Shown: piece after piece, positions 1 through 12,100 of the stretch
How the letters are laid out: each line of letters begins with the position of its first letter
How positions within the stretch are numbered: the first letter of the stretch is position 1
Assembly: GCA_012845835.1 (NCBI GenBank)
Contig: JABAKD010000027.1
Location: 12,334,487 to 12,398,486 of the forward strand
Reading direction: 5' to 3'
Source: Undaria pinnatifida
Taxonomy: Eukaryota > Sar > Phaeophyceae > Laminariales > Alariaceae
Length of the DNA stretch: 64,000 bases
Notes under the pieces: generated by a model
The model's input: only the letters and a program-made list of their open reading frames with translations
What the model was told of the DNA's origin: nothing
The model's database searches: none
Program-made: the position numbers and the translations under genes

Positions 1-835
1 TTCATGCAGCTCCAGTGGAGTTCGTACTTATTGCTGAAAAAATATGAAACCTGATCATTCCCGGGTAATGCAAAAGTTGAACCAAGCACACAACCCATCC
101 GTTGCCGGTCTCGAGCTGAATATTGCAAGCTACCCCCGAATACTTTGCCGATATCGTACTTGACGGGAAATTCCCTGCGAATCTTCGTGGAGCGGCAGCG
201 GTAAAGCGAATCGGCGCTTTTGGTGCAGCTGTTGCCGGGTGCCAGAAACGGCTCGTCGTTAATGCGAAGAAGTTATAGTCGTGCCACTCCAAATTGCATC
301 CGGCGATACACGCGGCTGACTTGGATGTGTCAGGTTGGGGTACCGGCCCAGTAGCGCAACACATGACGGCCGGAGAACATTTTCCCACACCGCGATTGTC
401 TAAGGTGTCCCGCCCAATTCGTCTGGTACATTACCGTGACCCCACCTTTGGCCACAAAATGGTGAACGGTGGTCTTCTCCACATGGAGTCGTTGTCAGGG
501 AGTTAACGTCTTCAGGAGTGACGTCGTACGACGGAATTTCTTGGGGACTTGTTGAGCATATGTTGCGTTTATCTTTCTGATTATTTCTTCAGTATGTCGC
601 CACTGTAATGGGCATTGGGACAACACTTGCAGCTTCTACGAAACACGCCGGTGAGCATAAGCGCCGCGCAAATCTGAAGGGCGAATCAAATGTAGGATCC
701 CAACGACATAAGGGCAACCATATTGGGTATCAGTGGAGGAACAGAGGTCAACACTGCAAGGACTGCGTAGGATGTTTTCAAATTCAGGAAACGTTTGATC
801 TCGAGGACCTTGGCGTCCGTGTTAGCATTCACGCC

Positions 836-1810
836 TTAGTGGATAGTGGCGTCCGTATTGCATACCCACACGCTCACCCTACAACATCGAATTTGGAGAC
901 GGGCACAGTGCACCGGACAGGGCAAAGGTTCGGATTTCCACGAGTGAAACTGTGAAGGGATGACGCTAGCGAACGACATGATAAGATCGTTCCCGGCGGT
1001 CGGTCGGAATTTTGCGTTAAGAGAGGTGATCGCCGGCCAAACTCTGATGTCTGTCGAACCCAACGCGTGCAAACAGCGTGAAAGGGAGGCATGGAAACCT
1101 TTCCATGCAGACTTGGCTGGGAGCTTAGCCATTGGCGGTGCTAATTACACTGTTTCGCATTTTTTTTCATGTGGGAGACCTGCACGTCCCAGTTGACTTG
1201 GCATCATTGACGCCCATGGTCAGCATTTTGGCCATCGCGCGGTTCACATGCTCCATGCCACCGTTGCCATGCCGTTGCCATGTGGATGGTAGGCGCTGGG
1301 TGGGGTTTGTCTCAATCCAACATGCTGGCAGACGACTTGACGAAGGTTCAAGCAACCGTCGAGGTCGTTCTTCGAGCGAATACTTCGCGGGCACCCCCGG
1401 GGCGGAGTACAGCGGCTGCCAAGCACGCTGGATGTGCCATTAGTGTTACCTCGGTGACGATAGCTGAAAAAAGGGCCAGCCCGGAGGCTGAAACAATCAG
1501 TCAAGAGTAAGATGTAGATGTCCCCTCGAAGCCCGGCCGAGAAAGGGCCGAAGTAATTAACACTGGTAGAGACGCGGGAAGTCATTGAGGTTATATGCAA
1601 TCGAATCGTGAGCCGTTAATATTTCCGACGGCGGCATTTGCCGCCGTTGTCTTTCAACCACCGGATTCGCATGTTCACACCACTTTACTACCGTCGTAGA
1701 AAGCCCGAGCATTTGCGATGTGGTCGTGGTCCCGACGTGGCAGAAACAGTCGAGTCGCAAACCCACATGATCCGCGGGCGGTGCTTTTGTAGCGGTACGT
1801 GAACGCATAT
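836..1810 (-). pseudogene. Ty3/gypsy integrase relic
   Basis: Minus-strand fragments in shifting frames spell a retroviral-type integrase in the correct order. The zinc-binding region lies around 1640-1760 (CHVGTTTT then VVKWCEH). The core follows: GDIYILLLTDCFS (first Asp), GCPRSIRSKND (degenerate SDNG), VCQHVGL and SAYHPHGNG. After a frameshift comes MEHVNRAMAKML (the Glu region) near 1200-1260. The 836-1132 stretch continues as the divergent C-terminal part. Frameshifts and substitutions make it non-functional. Integrase order and motifs are well known for gypsy elements; which lineage cannot be told. Confidence 0.7.
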
Positions 1811-2399
1811 ACGGTCTTCGTTCAGGGCACGCGCCACTCGTTCCACCAACGGCGATGGGTCAGGCGGGGGAGAAGGATTCGGGTTAGGACGGGGGCATGT
1901 CAGTGGTGTGTCGCCGTCAGTTGCCAGTACGCCCCTGAATGTCCGAAGTGGTGCTGGTGCGAAGGAAGCACGACGAACCGTCGGGTGGCGCACGGTCAGC
2001 GGCCCGCAAGAATGATGTAGCGTACAGCCGCGTGGCACGTGGGCCTGGCCTATTTTTCCATACCCAAGTCAACGTGCGAATAACACGTAGCAAAATCATG
2101 AAAGATTGACTCTACCATACCCCCTCTTCCCGAACAGGACCAGCGTTTTTCTTAACGAACGTTTCATGGCTGCTCGACACGAGGAAGGATCCAATAAAAA
2201 AAAAAACAATAGATCCTTGTGTTGCAAATTACTATCATATCGAGCGACGACGTCGGAGTGGCAAAAGGCATCGTATGTCAGGAGATACGGCCGGGAGCTG
2301 GGTTCACTGCCAGCGATTTCGGTTAAAAAAACTTGGGGAGGCTACCGTGTAGAACGACTCCAAACTGAAATTCGGCACCGCACGACGATTATCCTTTTA

Positions 2400-2760
2400 G
2401 ACTGTTGGGCGGACGAGAAGACAGACGGGGGCGGACTACTTACACAAGGTCTTTCAACAGGCTCAACTCCGTCGCCATCGGACGTAGTGGGTATCACTGG
2501 CGCAAACGAAGTGGCAGGAGCAGGGGTCGCGACCGCGGCCGGGTACAATCGCGTCGGTGGAAATCACGGCGGCTTAATGGCACGCCGGACGAGTGGTGGA
2601 GGGGTACCGCCGGGCCCAAATACATAATCAGCACCAGGTGGAGCAGGTTCGTTGACTGTGGCTGTTCGCCAGCGCGTCCAGGTGGACATGAGACCCAAAC
2701 GCGACTGGGGAGTAGGAAGCCCGGAAGTGCCATTCATCCAAGAGGTGAACACGGCCGGAA
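2400..2760 (-). pseudogene. Pro/Thr-rich gag-like relic upstream of the gypsy integrase
   Basis: Two minus-strand open stretches with one stop between them (2752-2564 and 2548-2342) read as a proline-rich polypeptide (for example PAVATPAPATSFAPVIPTT). They lie upstream, in element orientation, of the integrase relic. A gag-like origin is inferred from composition, orientation and position only. I see no zinc knuckle. Confidence 0.25.
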
Positions 2761-2959
2761 CATGATGGCAACGGAAAAGGGTCGGTGTGTATCGCTTGTT
2801 GAGGAAGGAGCATGCAGGGCGGCATTCAACGCTGCGGCGGGGGCTGAAAGCAATGTGCAGAAGAGTAGTTCAGACATGTACACTGAACAAGTAACGCGTG
2901 TCAGAACTTTCTGAAAAGCATATTGGAGTAAGTTGATGACACGTGCAGTACGTACCAAA

Positions 2960-5900
2960 CGAGCGCACATCATATCCAGATTGTTGAGTACTCCGATTTA
3001 ATAGTTGGAAGCCAACTTGACTTCCAGTGTGTCACGTCCACCGTGGGATCGTAATTATGATAGTTACCTTGCTACTGGTGCAGCGAAGTTCCAGGTGGTC
3101 CATCGTAACCTGTCGATGCGCTGTCGATGCGTTGTTGTCGATGTGACATACGTAGTCGTTCAGTATACGTAGCTCGTACGTGGTAGGAACCAGCAGCATG
3201 ATGACGTGATGTTATACACAAGTTATTTGGTAGACTTTTTCAGAGAGTGTCTCATCGGTTCGTAAAGGGTAGGTACTAGCCTTTGGTACGGAGCAGCACG
3301 AAGCGCTTCGGCGATATCAGTGCAAGGAGGATGACATGAACGTACGTACGTATCATACCCAGGTACCACACACAGCACCACTATTCGTTCTTCGTCCCAT
3401 GTTCGAGACCGCGCTATTAATAGTCACGCCACTGTCCTTGGGGCGTCGTTTTGTCATCAACTCTCCGAAGGTTGAAGCTTGATCGCAACGACAGACTAAC
3501 ATCCGCTTAGTGCTTGCCTCTCGTGCGAGATCTCTGGCATGACCCCGACTGCACACAGCTACAAGGCACGCATCTTCACCTTTAAATAAGACATACATGC
3601 ACAGGAAGGGGAACTGGGTGTGGTGCGGGTAGTGGGTATGCGCCGGTCCGATTGTTGTAGACGATGTTCGAAGGGGGTGTCAAGTGCTGAAAACGTGCCA
3701 AAACTGTCCCAGATGTGGGTTACAGTATACCGTTGCCTACTCTGCTAAAAAGCGCTGTGCTGGTGAGATTGATGACGGGTAACATGTGCTGAGTGTGTGT
3801 AGTATGGTGTTAACACTGCCTACTGTACACACGTATCGTATACGGTGGGTGCATGTTATCCCAGACAGCATACCAGGTACCTAGCAAAGTTCGTGGCGTA
3901 TCTGATGGCCCAACTCGCTTCAATATCTCGCTTGTAGTGGGTGTATGGCATGAATAGCCTTTCGCTGGTTACATAATTAACACGATGAAGACCCGCAGCT
4001 AAGAAATACCTGGTCTTGTGTTGAAAATAGTACCCATCTGTTCCTGAACGAAAGCGACGTGTCGTTACGTTAGAGGGACTTAGCCCCGAACATACGTACG
4101 ATCCAGACAAATGTAACAAAAAGTGTCAGTTATAGTTCGTTTGCAGTAGTTGTTATTGTTCGCTTTTACTTCACTCGTAGGAGAACGTCCTCGGATTTTG
4201 GAATGCCGGTATTCGAGGTCCTGGTCACCGTCCAACGCAACAATCGACTTCATTGGCGCCACATTCCACCGCCTTCCTAGCATTCACGGAATTGTGAGCC
4301 CTTTCTACGCTGCCTGTGAATGGTTGGGGCTGCGTCGGCAACGCGTCGACTTTCTGAGGTCAACTCCGTCCATCATGTTTGGCCACAGATACAAGGAACC
4401 AGATTTCTACAAGCGCACGGTGCCACCAACTATCTAGGGGGAGAAACTCGCGGCACGAGCAATATCATGCCGTGACGGTGTTCCATAACCCCTTGTGTGA
4501 TCAAGGCTGGGGCATAAGGGGTGTTACCTCTTTCACTGCCGAGTATAGACCACTCAAGAATGGACTTAATTACTTTGTTGGCGCAGCGAAACAAGCGCAT
4601 ACAGTGCAGGTGGCGCACATCGCAAAATCAAAAATATCAAAGAAAGCGACAGCCGCTCCCGCGAGTGCTCTGACTCGCTGAAAACAGGAGCCCAAAATGT
4701 ATTTGTAATACATGTGGCAGTGACTAGTACCCCCTCGTCACACGGTAGCCATGGTCCCCAGCACACTGGAGAATTTATGTACCGACACATTTAGCAGAAC
4801 TATGGGTACTCACTTTGTTGTACCATGTCAGCGACTTTGGCCTCCAACTTTGTTGTTTATGAAGACATTTCGATCAAAGGACGAAAGCCCCCTGGTGGCC
4901 GCCCTGGGATTTACAGTGGCCCGCATGGTTTGAAAATAGTTCACGGATGCACTCAAACACGTACACAAACAAAACAACCCAAAACGGGGGCAGGGGAAGA
5001 CAATGTCTTTGGCTGATTGGCGGAACCACGAAGGTCCCCCCTCAAGACCGCACCAGTCAGCCACGTGCCCACAGGACAACACTATAAAAAATATATATGC
5101 CCGCGTACCCACCGAATAATGCGGATGGTCGGCAACCTTGATTTGATGAGATATAGCCAAGCAAAGCACTGACCGCTGTAAACTAAACTACGATGCCATT
5201 GATGAATGTTTACCACGGCCGTATTCCCTATTGTCGTCGTGGTCGACAGAGGACGTGCGCTTCTGCTGCTTTTTGCCTACTACTGGCGAAACGAAAATCG
5301 CGACGGTCGCATCGTACACCCAAAAGCATGTGTCCCAGATATACCTACAGCTACGACGAAAGCGAATATTGTTGCGGTGATCAACCAGATGTACCTACAG
5401 CTACGACGAAAGCGAATATTGTTGCGGTGATCAATTTTCACGCAACTTATTGTGATAACGAGATAAACAAAGGTCGTATGATATCCGATAGCATACCTCT
5501 CCTAAATAGCATCATGGCAGACATGTGTTCAAGAGCAGTATGCCTGATGTCTCCTTAGGAATAGTACGTTCCCGAGCTTGTACTTGGTAGACCAGATAGA
5601 ACATACATGGTCGGGAGCAGAATTGAAGTATAACCAACACTGACGAATAGAGAATTATTGGCCACTGCTCCGCAGCTCTCGTCCGGGAAACACATCTGGG
5701 ATTCGACGTTGATACAATGCCCGTGCAGCGGTACGAAGTCTGTTGCGAGTGCAGGAAGAACAGCAACCGCTCCCTCTGTTAAAATGAGCTTTCGTGTTGA
5801 AAATCACACGGAAGAGGCCGTCACAGTCGCCCCTTTCCTTGTCCGAAGTGTCGACCGGCCGCCTTAACCCCCTTTAGAGCCCCCCCGAACCCCTCCCTAT
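2960..5900. other. No gene recognised (3' flank of the MFS gene)
   Basis: Short ORFs on both strands show no domain or splice structure that I recognise. The segment may include the MFS 3' UTR near 5.0-5.9 kb. The only structure seen is the 50-bp tandem duplication listed separately. Confidence 0.5.
5342..5434. repeat. 50-bp tandem duplication (2 copies)
   Basis: A 43-bp block beginning TACCTACAGCTACGACGAAA occurs at 5342-5384 and again, unchanged, at 5392-5434. The period of 50 bp includes a short diverged spacer. Confidence 0.9.
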
Positions 5901-5907
5901 ATTAGCT

Positions 5908-6146
5908 TCAAGAACAATTGTCCCTAAAAAAAGGTTTTCCAGTGGTGAAGAGGTTAAGCTGGCTGCAAAAAACACCGTACACGACCATCATAAGCACTGA
6001 TGACGCCACGCAAATTGAATAAAGAGCACCCGGCATCCCCCCGTCATCAGAACCCAAAATAGCAGCAATAAGCGCAGGCACCAGCATCTCTCCTAAAGCA
6101 CCCCCGACGAGCATTCGTGACGAGTTTTTATCCGAAAGAAGAAACC
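5908..6146 (-). CDS. MFS gene exon 8 (residues 483-561, stop)
   Basis: 239 nt from acceptor GGAAAACAG to the TGA at 5910-5908. It encodes segments 11 (MLVGGALGEMLVPALIAAIL) and 12 (YSICVASSVLMMVVYGVFC) and a short polar tail. GALGEM..P is typical of the eleventh helix in this branch. The 3' UTR and poly(A) site cannot be placed from sequence alone. Confidence 0.9.
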
Positions 6147-9100
6147 CTGTTTTCCAAGAAAGATTGTTTTGGACCGGACAACGTTTTAGTATGACGAGCG
6201 ATCATCCTAGGAAAATCATGAGAAAGGTGTTCGAGATTTTGTTATTCCGCTTTCACCAAAATATTTCATATTTTTGATATGATATTGTCATAGAATGACG
6301 GTTGACGACGGGCGTCAGGAAATGAGACGGTGGCACATAATGCACATGCGTATAGTTAGCATATTTGTACCAAGCTGGTGGAGTAAAGCGAGGGGGAAGT
6401 GGGATATCTCATTTATTCGTGTAAGTCATTTGTACAGAGGGGTTGTGTTAATGGCGAAAACACTTTGCTTCAACATCAGTGGGCAGCAAGCTCGTTTATC
6501 GGTAACACAATCGCACAGGGTGAGTGGGCCACAACTGAATGATGTGCTGCGGTGGTACAACCATTACAGTATGTCGGGAGTCTGGAAACTTCGCAAACAA
6601 AGTGTCCAACATAAATTGCGAAACTTTCGATTTTAGCCTGTTCCGTGGCGAATGCAGATAGATGTTTATATGGATCGTGGGATAGGGCAACTACAATATT
6701 TTGCCTCAAGTCCATCACAACTGCTTTCTTGAATACATAGTCTATACTGGTAGAAAGAAAATACGTTTAACCGCGGTTCTCACCCCAATACCCCTGTGTT
6801 TGCCTCCACGCGCTGTGACCGTACGGATACGACGGTCTTCTGCAGGTAGCTGGGGCGTAAATTTGACGAAAACGACTACTGAATGAAGGGGTGTGATCTC
6901 TCTCTGCGGGGCTAGTAGGTGGCACGGGATACAGGTGTGCAAGAGGAGAAACATTGGGTGCCCGACAAACGACCTCGCTATGAATTTGCCGGAGCTATCG
7001 AGAGATGAACCAGATTCACACGTAAATCACGCCGTTGGCCAGGAAGTGTCGAAACTGGAACTAAGGCCCTGTCCCCAAAATGCATTGTATCGGAGAAGAG
7101 CGCCATGTCATGGGTCACTGGTGGAGCAGCGGGCGTTAGGCTGTGGGCGCCGTGCCTTAGACATTGGCACAACGGTGCCTGTCCGCCCACGTGGAATAAT
7201 TGTGTTAGAGTGTATATTTGCGTCCGTCATCAAGCCGCAGTAACTTGTATGTGGCAATCCTTTGCTCGCTTTTCCCGCTCAAGCGCTTCCAATCTATATA
7301 TATCTTGTTGTTCAACCTATGTTTGCGCTAGGTGTGAACCCGAACCCCGTGTCTGAGAGCGTGCGCGCCTGTGTACACCGAACCCGGTGAAAGGACAGCG
7401 TAGTTGGGGAGGGGTCTGATCAGTGCGATAGCCGGTAGGAGCCGTGCCCGCTTTTCAGGGAGGTGGTCCAATAGGGCTTTCGCCGCAATTGACATGTAGC
7501 AAACGATAAAGGCGCTGTTCTGCTTCTACTGTGGTGCTCTTTGCGCACTCCACTTTTTATTCCAACGTGGCACCTGGTACACATTACGTTTCTTTCCGAC
7601 GCAAAACTCTTTTTTTTTTTTCCTTTTCGATTGGCGCAACCGCTCATCGTCGAAAATGCGCAAGAACTCTGTTACCACGGTACAATATGGGAAACATGCA
7701 TAAATACATGGGGTGTGCATCGGCGCTGACCACGACGCCTCGCGTTCAACGTGAACGTGGAAACCACGAACGGCGCCAAGCCGTTCCAATCAATGGCATT
7801 TTATATCCGCAGTCAATCCGCAGTATCGGCTAACACACTCGGCTATACAAACCAAGTTACAAACCGCTTACGCTGAGTTAGCTTTTGTTTCCACTCACAA
7901 GAAATGTTTACTACTGTACGCTACTCCCTTTGACCCAAGAATGCTGGTGCGTACTAATTTCCCGAGAAAAGCAGTTGCGAAGCGGACTTACCACCACTCG
8001 GTAGAAGGGAGATGGCGAGTGGGAAGTTCGAGGCCATGAACAGTCCGAGCAGTCCAGATCCTAGCGTGACCCACAGCAAACTGACCTTTGTTGCGGCAGC
8101 ATCGAGAGGGGACGGCAGAGGCAAGGCACGGAAGTCATTGCCAGCGCAATCGCAAGCGTATTCGGGCACTGGTCAGGTCTTGTTCGCGAGGAGCAAAATT
8201 CGAACGACAATGGCGACGGGAATAATACCAACATCATTCGGTATAAAGAAACTAATGGGAGACGCGCAAACCCAACACGGCCGTTCTTCCAAATTTATAT
8301 GTGCTCAAGAACCGTTGGATCCTGTACCAATGTCATGCTTCCTGCCAAAACACTCAGAATATCTATCCCGTAGTCGACAGGGGGTGCTACCATTTTACAC
8401 CCGCTGCCGGGTGTCGTTTCTTCCTACCGCGCTGCCAGCCAGCGCCCAATATGCTATACAACGTTCAAATGACTCTCAAACCGCTTCGACGTAGTCTATT
8501 CAGCCCCCTGACCGTTAACCCTTCGGAGTAAGTGAGGATGGCGATAAACACACAGACTGCGGGATATTGCTATATGCCTACCCTTCTGGTGCTTACCCTC
8601 CCAGCCAGCAGCAGCAGTACAGACGATAGCAAACAGCCAAGTAGGTTAGCCTTTAGGAGAAAAGAGGTGGGGAATCGAACGGCCAGGGGCACTGCCAGCA
8701 GCCTCCCCACCGTGACTCCACCCCAGAATAAGCTGATGCGGACAATGGACGGGAATGGAGCACATCATTAAGGCGATATAAGACTTCCGATACCAAACTC
8801 GTGCAAACGTGTTGCTTGTGCACTTGTGGGTTATGGGCATTAGTGGGACGCAGCGAAGGAGGAAGCGGTGACATGTTGGTTTTACGACAGTAGGAGCGTC
8901 AGGGGTCCACGACTGTAGCGTACTCCACGGCGACGGCACAGGAGTAGTACAGGGTGATCGAAACGGTGCTAAACCTGCTTGGACAGGCTGTCGCTCAAAA
9001 CGCAACAGAAAGCAGCATCAGCAAACAGCATCAGCAAACACGTTCCGTAGGACGTCGGCACCACGGCACATACGGCGACAGACTTATCAAGCCAAATAGA

Positions 9101-12100
9101 ATGACCCACCCATTCAGCCCCAGTGGTCAACCGAAAAGCCGATTGGCATCGCCGTGAATGATGTAGCTTCTTATACGAATGCATTTCCTGTTTCAATTCA
9201 CACCTGGCTATGCGAGCAGCGCCTGTCTCTCCAGCCAAACCATCTCGCATCACCACCACGGCGACCCACGCGCCGAACCCCACGTCCACCCCGACGCAGA
9301 GAAACAAAAACAGCGCCAGAATCAGTACCAAGGAGACCGGTGGAATCTCTTCCCCTCGAGGATTTTGCGGTGATAGAAAATCTCGGCTACTCTGCCGGGC
9401 ATGTTGTTTCGTCAGGACCTCTTGTACATAGTTTTTTTTTCCATCTGGAAGTGAAGTGTTTACCCTCAGGTACTCGTCCACAGTCTTTCTCTCTGGTTGG
9501 TGTATCCCAATGTTGTCGTCAGTGACTGATAAAGGAGCCGCGATAGGCGACGTAGAAAGTTGAACGCCTTGCTCATGCTCGGTGGTATTGGTCGTCGATA
9601 GGATGTCCGTCGCCGGGGATATACTTGTTATCTTCCCCTCATGTATACTGTCGGGCGCTGCTTTGCTGAAGCTGCCATACGAAAGCCGTGGCCCACCTCC
9701 TGCTTAACGGTTGTGTCGGACGCAAACAAACGGCGCTGTAATGACTAGTAATGAAACGGACCTCGAAGGGAACGAACACTAAATTATGCAGGCCATATGC
9801 GTTTTCCTACGAAAATCACACAGGCCATATGCATCTACCAACAAAATCGTGTAGGCCGTAAGCGTCTCCAGTGTAACGAAATCCGTCAGGGGAGACACCG
9901 GTCGCCGAATTTTTCCAGCACCTTTGACATTAATCGGCGGCAAAATGGGGCAATACCAACGTAGTCGTGGGGCCTTAGGAAGAAAATATTCCTTGCCAAA
10001 CACATGCCCGACGAAGAAACGGCCGCGTCTTCTACACCTGCACAAGCACCAACAGTGCACATTACTTCAGCAAAAAAACAATATCCAAAGAGACCTTCCT
10101 TCCACAAAGCACACCGAGGGCCCCTAGCCCCTCTACGTTTAGAGCGTCCCATCGTTTACCTTTCATGTGAACTACACCACCAATGTCAACGTATGGGCAG
10201 AAGCACGCAACGACAAGCGCAGTGTGTTTTGCCCGAGTTATTTCTCGCCATTGGTGGGGTTCCTCAATTAAAAACCCAATATCCTTGCAATATCCTTCGT
10301 GTGCTTCACTATTATCAGTATATGCCTTGGACATGGAATCGTGCATCACGTGGCAATTTCATTGCTTTCTGAACGTCAGCGTAGAGCTCCTCCGTGACCA
10401 GCGAAAACGAAATGTAGAGTCATCCCATGCTCGGGGGGTAACGGGGGTTTCTGAGCTCCTACCAGTGAGGAGGTGTCAATATCTCACCCGAACGCTTACG
10501 TTCAAGACGTTCGTTCGCACAACCCGACCACACTTCTATGCACTACGTAGTCCAAAAAGCCAATACAATCCCAAAAATTGGCCATTCTACCCGAAAGTTT
10601 CACGCTTAAGGAGCTCAAGCGATCGAAAAAAGGTTTGGCCCCCAAAACGTGCAACACCTACCGTAGGACGACGCTGTACTTGCACCCTTACCGTAGATAT
10701 GCGTTGGCGCAATTTACCTTCCAATATCTTCACTTTTTCTCCAGAAGCCGTAGTAGTGACATCGGTCGAACGCGTTCGTCTGTCCAATGCCACTAGGAGA
10801 ATTCCAGGTCCAGTTCCTTCCGAACTCCAGGCTCTGTCAGCACCACTGTCACTGTTATCGCCTTCGGCCAAACAGCATGCCAGAGACGCCGGAATCGCGA
10901 GGACGCCGAACGCCACAAAAATCGTCCGGTAACCGACCTCGCCGACAGCGGCGGGGGCCACGAACGCGCCGAAGCTGAAGAAAAAATGCATGGCCTGTCG
11001 ACGCGTTGTCGGTGGTTTTACGGTGGAAGAGAAACACAGGGGCGCTGATTGCAGGGACAGCGAGGACAATTACAATGCGGTTGATTTGATGCCTGCGCAT
11101 CGAAACGTTCGGACATTGGTGAATCGACAGATCGCCGTTCTGAAACGGGTTTTTTTTTCTCACCGGCCGTTTTATATTGAGGGATTTCCGAAACGTAACC
11201 TGGGGTAAATCAATAAAGCATGATCAAAATGCCGGGTTGGATGGGGTGCATTGCACAACTCATTTTCATCGCCGCACGACAAAACTCCCAGATTTACGGT
11301 CAGGAGGCTGGTGATTGTTCGGCAACACGCACCACCCAACCATCTGAGAAAAAGGTGATTGTTTAAGCCTAAGCGCCTAACCTAGCATGTTTCTTGAATG
11401 TCATGCGTACATGTCCCTTGACCAGCCTGGCGTCCATCGGCCTCGAAACAAAGCACGCGTAAACTCGTCGTCTTTTTGATTGGAGGATACACTAAAGTGC
11501 GCTATAACCTTCACCCAAAGAAGAGGCACCGGTCTAGGGTAGTTTTGTCCGTAGACGAAGTAACGGCCTCCGCAAACGAAGTAACGGACAAAGCAGGGTT
11601 TATTGGAGACATACCGAGGCATGTCTGTATCGGGAACTGGGATAGAGCAAGTTTGGTTTTGGGGATGGAAGGGCCTGCACGCAGTCCTTTCGAGAAAGGC
11701 ATCGCGTGTAGGTCAGCATCCCCACGTCGGGCACGAGCAAGCACGAGGTCCTGTGACGAGCACGGGCAGACGTGAGGTAGTCGCTGGTTTGGCCATCCAA
11801 GCCAGGTATTTGTGCCTTCTTTTCTGTGCCTTCTGTTCTGCTCCGGCCCCTTCGCTGGACAACGAGCTGAACGTGGGGAGCGAGCTGACGCGACACGAAC
11901 AGGAGAGACCCGCTGCAAGGACTGGAACCAGCGAGTCCCAGAAACAACACGGTATGTGTGGATGCGTAGGGATTGCCGACTGACGATAGGGTGTTATCTA
12001 ACGATAGGCGAAGAGACGCTGAGTGGGAGCGGCGCCCGCGCCCCAGTAACGGGAGGCGGGCCGTTGATGAGAGAGAGGGAAAAAGAAAAAGGAAAAAAAG

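Noticed and set aside
7105-7356. Plus-strand ORFs in intron 7
   Set aside because: Cys/Trp-rich chance frames without splice or domain support.
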